A DNA stretch of 36,955 bases from Endozoicomonas sp. SESOKO1 (GTDB lineage Bacteria > Pseudomonadota > Gammaproteobacteria > Pseudomonadales > Endozoicomonadaceae): positions 1 to 36,955 of the forward strand of contig NZ_JAHHPP010000033.1 of the NCBI RefSeq assembly GCF_024606265.1, given 5' to 3'. This document shows, one piece after another, positions 34,274-36,955 of this stretch. Each line of letters begins with the position of its first letter. The stretch's first letter is position 1. The position numbers were made by a program, and so were the translations under genes. The notes under the pieces were generated by a model. That model did no database searches and had not been told where the DNA came from. It saw nothing but the letters and a program-made list of their open reading frames with translations.

Positions 34274-35458
34274 CTAACCCTCCAGCACCGCTTTACCAGC
34301 CAACGCCCTGGCTGTATCACGAGCCAGGTCAGTGGTGTCGGCAGTCGCCAAAACCACGCCCATCCGCCGGGTTCCATGAAGTTCCGGCTTGCCAAACAGA
34401 CGCAGTTCAGTATTGGCCACAGACAGCACCTGTTCAAGGTGACCAAAAACCGGGCTGGCAGACTCACCACTGACCTTGATCACTGCCGAGGCAGCCGGCT
34501 GGTATTGCGTAATGGCAGGGACAGGCAGCCCCAGAATAGCTCGCACATGAAGGGCAAACTCACTGAGATTCTGGGAGATCATGGTCACCATGCCGGTATC
34601 ATGGGGACGTGGGGACACTTCATTAAAGAAAACATCATCCCCGCGAATAAAGAGTTCAACCCCAAAAACACCATAACCGCCCAGGGCTTCGGTCACGGCT
34701 CCGGCGATCCTTTCTGCCTCCTGCAATGCCCCAGGAGACATCTGCTGAGGCTGCCAGGACTCAACATAATCCCCATCTTTCTGGCGATGGCCAACCGGTG
34801 GGCAGAACAGCGTCCCCTGCCGTGTACGCACCGTCAGCAAGGTTATCTCATAATCAAACTCAACAAAGCCTTCGATAATGACCCGGGTTGTGGCTGCCCT
34901 GCCCGACTCAAGGGCATATTTCCACGCAACAGCCACATCTTCAGACGCTCGCAAGACACTTTGCCCCTTGCCTGAAGAACTCATCACCGGCTTGACCACA
35001 CTGGGAAAACCTATCTGCCCTGCTGCTTCCGTTAAAGCCTGTTCAGTCTCAGCAAATCGATAGGGCGAAGTGGGCAGCCCAAGCTCTTCTGCCGCCAGCC
35101 GACGAATGCCTTCACGATCCATGGTCAACCGGGTAGCCCGGGCACAGGGGACCACCACACTGCTGCCGGCTTGTTCGATATCCACCAGTACGTCAGTGGC
35201 TATCGCTTCAATTTCCGGCACAATGTAGTGGGGTTTCTCCTGATCGATCAATGCCGCCAGCGCTTCACGGTCCAGCATATTAATCACATGGCTTCGATGG
35301 GCCACCTGCATGGCGGGGGCATTGGCATAACGGTCTACGGCGATCACTTCAACACCCAGGCGCTGAAATTCAATGGCTACCTCTTTACCCAGTTCGCCAG
35401 CTCCAAGTAATAACACACGGGTTGCTGACAATGTCAGAGGCGTTCCGATTGATACCAT
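34274..35458 (-). CDS. purT: Formate-dependent phosphoribosylglycinamide formyltransferase PurT
   Basis: PurT makes formyl-GAR from GAR, formate and ATP, the folate-independent third step of purine synthesis. The 394-residue protein (E. coli 392) begins [27 protein letters not shown]. It has an N-terminal nucleotide-binding region with GAGELG, an ATP-grasp domain with [15 protein letters not shown] and [26 protein letters not shown], and a C-terminal barrel. The ATG at 35458 has GGAG 9 bases upstream. A start nine codons earlier is open but atypical. It is preceded on the same strand by yihY, about 100 bases away. Confidence 0.97.
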   Translation of the reverse strand: MVSIGTPLTLSATRVLLLGAGELGKEVAIEFQRLGVEVIAVDRYANAPAMQVAHRSHVINMLDREALAALIDQEKPHYIVPEIEAIATDVLVDIEQAGSSVVVPCARATRLTMDREGIRRLAAEELGLPTSPYRFAETEQALTEAAGQIGFPSVVKPVMSSSGKGQSVLRASEDVAVAWKYALESGRAATTRVIIEGFVEFDYEITLLTVRTRQGTLFCPPVGHRQKDGDYVESWQPQQMSPGALQEAERIAGAVTEALGGYGVFGVELFIRGDDVFFNEVSPRPHDTGMVTMISQNLSEFALHVRAILGLPVPAITQYQPAASAVIKVSGESASPVFGHLEQVLSVANTELRLFGKPELHGTRRMGVVLATADTTDLARDTARALAGKAVLEG

Positions 35459-35556
35459 CAGGTTACACTCCAAAAGAGAATCCAAAAGGGAATGGTGGGA
35501 TGATCAGGGGGATTATTGTCCGGATCAGCCCGTTCAAGAGCAATACCCCCTATTCA

Positions 35557-36792
35557 TCATTTCGACAGTAATTGATCCAGCGAACAATCCAGCGCTTTCT
35601 GGCGGGCACTGTTGACTGCCTGCAGCCTCTGGGTCAAGTCAGATAACCAGTTCGGATCATCAGAGAGAAGAATATTCTGCAGCTGCTCATCCCCGGGCAT
35701 CGGCCAGGGCAACTGCTCACAGAAAGTAAACAGGCTGATCTGTCTGAGATCCCTGGCAAGAATCCACTCTCCGCCATCGTTCTTGCTGATCAACCCCATA
35801 CCCATCAGCCGGGTGGTATGGCACTCCCAATCATCAAGAGACACCGGCAGATCACGCTTCTGCAGGTCGGTGTAATACCCCCCTTCTCCCTCCTCAAACT
35901 TTTCCTGCAACAGCCTGAGGATGAACAACATCGAAATTAATGGGTGTGGGCGCTCACCATGGACCTGTTGACCATAAAGTCCCAGGGATCGAACCAATAC
36001 TGCGCCAAGCAGCACCATCAGCCAGCTCAGGTACAGCCAGAGCAGGAAGAGAGGCGCAGCGGCAAAAGCACCGTAAATCAGATGATAGGTAGGCGACAAA
36101 GTAATAAACAAGGTAAAGCCCACCTTGGCCAGTTCAACCAGAATGGCCACAAAAACCGCACCGGCAAGGGCATGACGCACCGGCACTTTTCTGTTAGGTA
36201 CAGCCGTGTACAGCAAGGTAAGGGTCAGTGTACTCAGGCAAACGGGCATAAGGCGCAGAAGCCACTGCTCACCACCGAGAATGGCCGTGGTATCAGAGAC
36301 CAGCTTGAGGGAAGCCAGATACGAAGTCGCCAGAAAACCAGCACTTAAAAGCACAGGTCCCAGACTGAGAATGGCCCAGTACAGCAGGAAACCGGACATG
36401 CCCCGGCGCACATGGGTCACCTGCCAGATATTATTCAGCGCCTTATCAATGGTTCTCAGCATCAGAAAGGAGGTGACCAGCAGGAAAGCGATACCAATAC
36501 CGGTTAATTTTCTTGCCTGTCGGGAAAAATCGTTCAGATAGGATTGAATCATTTCCCCCGTAGAAGGCACAAAACTGGCAAAGATAAAATTCTGAATAGA
36601 GTCCCCAACATCCTGAAGACTGGGCACTGCAGAAAGGATACTGTAGGTTACCGTCATCAATGGCACCACAGCAAACAGCGTGGTGTAGGTCAGTGCCGCG
36701 GCATTTTGAATGCAGTGGTTATCCAGAAAGCGTTTAATAACCACTGTGACAAAGCCCTGGAAGGATGACCAGAATTGCAGAACCGGTGCCAT
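35557..36792 (-). CDS. YihY/BrkB-family inner-membrane protein
   Basis: With ATG at 36792, preceded by GGGAG at 6 bases, the protein has 411 residues. The N-terminal 285 residues are the YihY/BrkB membrane domain with about six transmembrane helices. It includes the family segment AAALTYTTLFAVVPLMTV, then SFLMLRTIDKALNNIW and YGAFAAAPLFLLWLYLSWLMVLLGA. About 120 residues follow that look like a soluble winged-helix-type tail (SLDDWECHTTRLMGMGLI). The family was once called ribonuclease BN, a misassignment, and its true function is unsettled. The frame is open to 36930 but that extension is not family-like. Confidence 0.92.
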   Translation of the reverse strand: MAPVLQFWSSFQGFVTVVIKRFLDNHCIQNAAALTYTTLFAVVPLMTVTYSILSAVPSLQDVGDSIQNFIFASFVPSTGEMIQSYLNDFSRQARKLTGIGIAFLLVTSFLMLRTIDKALNNIWQVTHVRRGMSGFLLYWAILSLGPVLLSAGFLATSYLASLKLVSDTTAILGGEQWLLRLMPVCLSTLTLTLLYTAVPNRKVPVRHALAGAVFVAILVELAKVGFTLFITLSPTYHLIYGAFAAAPLFLLWLYLSWLMVLLGAVLVRSLGLYGQQVHGERPHPLISMLFILRLLQEKFEEGEGGYYTDLQKRDLPVSLDDWECHTTRLMGMGLISKNDGGEWILARDLRQISLFTFCEQLPWPMPGDEQLQNILLSDDPNWLSDLTQRLQAVNSARQKALDCSLDQLLSK

Positions 36793-36955
36793 GATGAACT
36801 CCCTGTCAAACAGAGCGGTAAGTGTACCGAATCCCGAGCCTGAAAGCCCGGTTTCAAAATCAGCTGACGGGCTTCGCCCAAGGGCGGGAAAGCCCATCAT
36901 GGTCTTGCATTCAATGGCAGATGAGCACAAAAAAAATCTCTATCGTACAACCAGC

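Noticed and set aside
1-36955. CRISPR array, rRNA operon or intact insertion sequence
   Set aside because: No regularly spaced repeats, no rRNA signatures and no transposase with terminal inverted repeats were seen anywhere in the window.

Overview
The window reads as chromosome of a marine, host-associated Gammaproteobacterium. Closest by gene order and protein style are the Oceanospirillales, and Endozoicomonas-like bacteria would fit, but that is inference from memory of such genomes. The backbone ruvC-ruvA-ruvB ... tolQ-tolR-tolA-tolB-pal-cpoB-queE-queC-tRNA-Lys is the classic order seen in Pseudomonas and its relatives, and here it lies on the minus strand.

Layout. (1) 1-6926: tRNA-Lys(UUU), two queuosine-precursor genes (queC, queE) and the complete Tol-Pal envelope system. 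The tolB-pal gap is unusually long, about 475 bp. (2) 7138-14489: between tolQ and ruvB, where ybgC is expected, sit a hybrid sensor histidine kinase of 1125 residues and an unrecognised protein of about 1297 residues. The latter has a kinase-like motif set in its middle. This is the most striking departure from the standard locus. (3) 14738-20200: ruvCAB behind a near-consensus LexA box, a possible 27-residue membrane peptide on the plus strand, then yebC, aspS and an FmdB-type zinc-ribbon gene in one minus-strand unit with a good promoter. (4) 20423-22386: a probable type III secretion pair, a class II (LcrH/SycD-like) TPR chaperone followed by a coiled-coil candidate secreted protein. No secretion apparatus genes lie nearby. 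(5) 22650-26725: an OprD-like porin, an HU-family protein, a poorly coding stretch of about 790 bp, a membrane protein carrying a cold-shock domain, slyX and a HIT-domain protein. (6) 26957-30068: proS, a lytic transglycosylase, acylphosphatase and a TlpA-type thioredoxin lipoprotein, tightly packed. (7) 30245-34273: an accessory patch with an unrecognised 343-residue protein, an ADP-ribosylglycohydrolase with a long unrecognised C-terminal part ending in a zinc ribbon, and a decayed mcrC. (8) 34274-36792: purT and a YihY/BrkB membrane protein.

Working together: Tol-Pal-CpoB couples outer-membrane constriction and peptidoglycan synthesis to division. RuvABC resolves Holliday junctions and looks SOS-controlled. 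QueC and QueE act in 7-deazaguanine synthesis. The most novel material is the 1297-residue protein with its kinase neighbour, the orphan chaperone/substrate pair, the membrane-tethered cold-shock protein and the 30245-34273 patch. Several starts were moved from the longest open frame to the codon with the better ribosome binding site or family-like N-terminus (queC, pal, tolQ, the 1297-residue gene, ruvA, yebC, aspS, the HU gene, proS, the transglycosylase gene, tlpA, purT, yihY). No CRISPR array, rRNA or intact insertion sequence was seen. All assignments come from reading the sequence; no database search was run.
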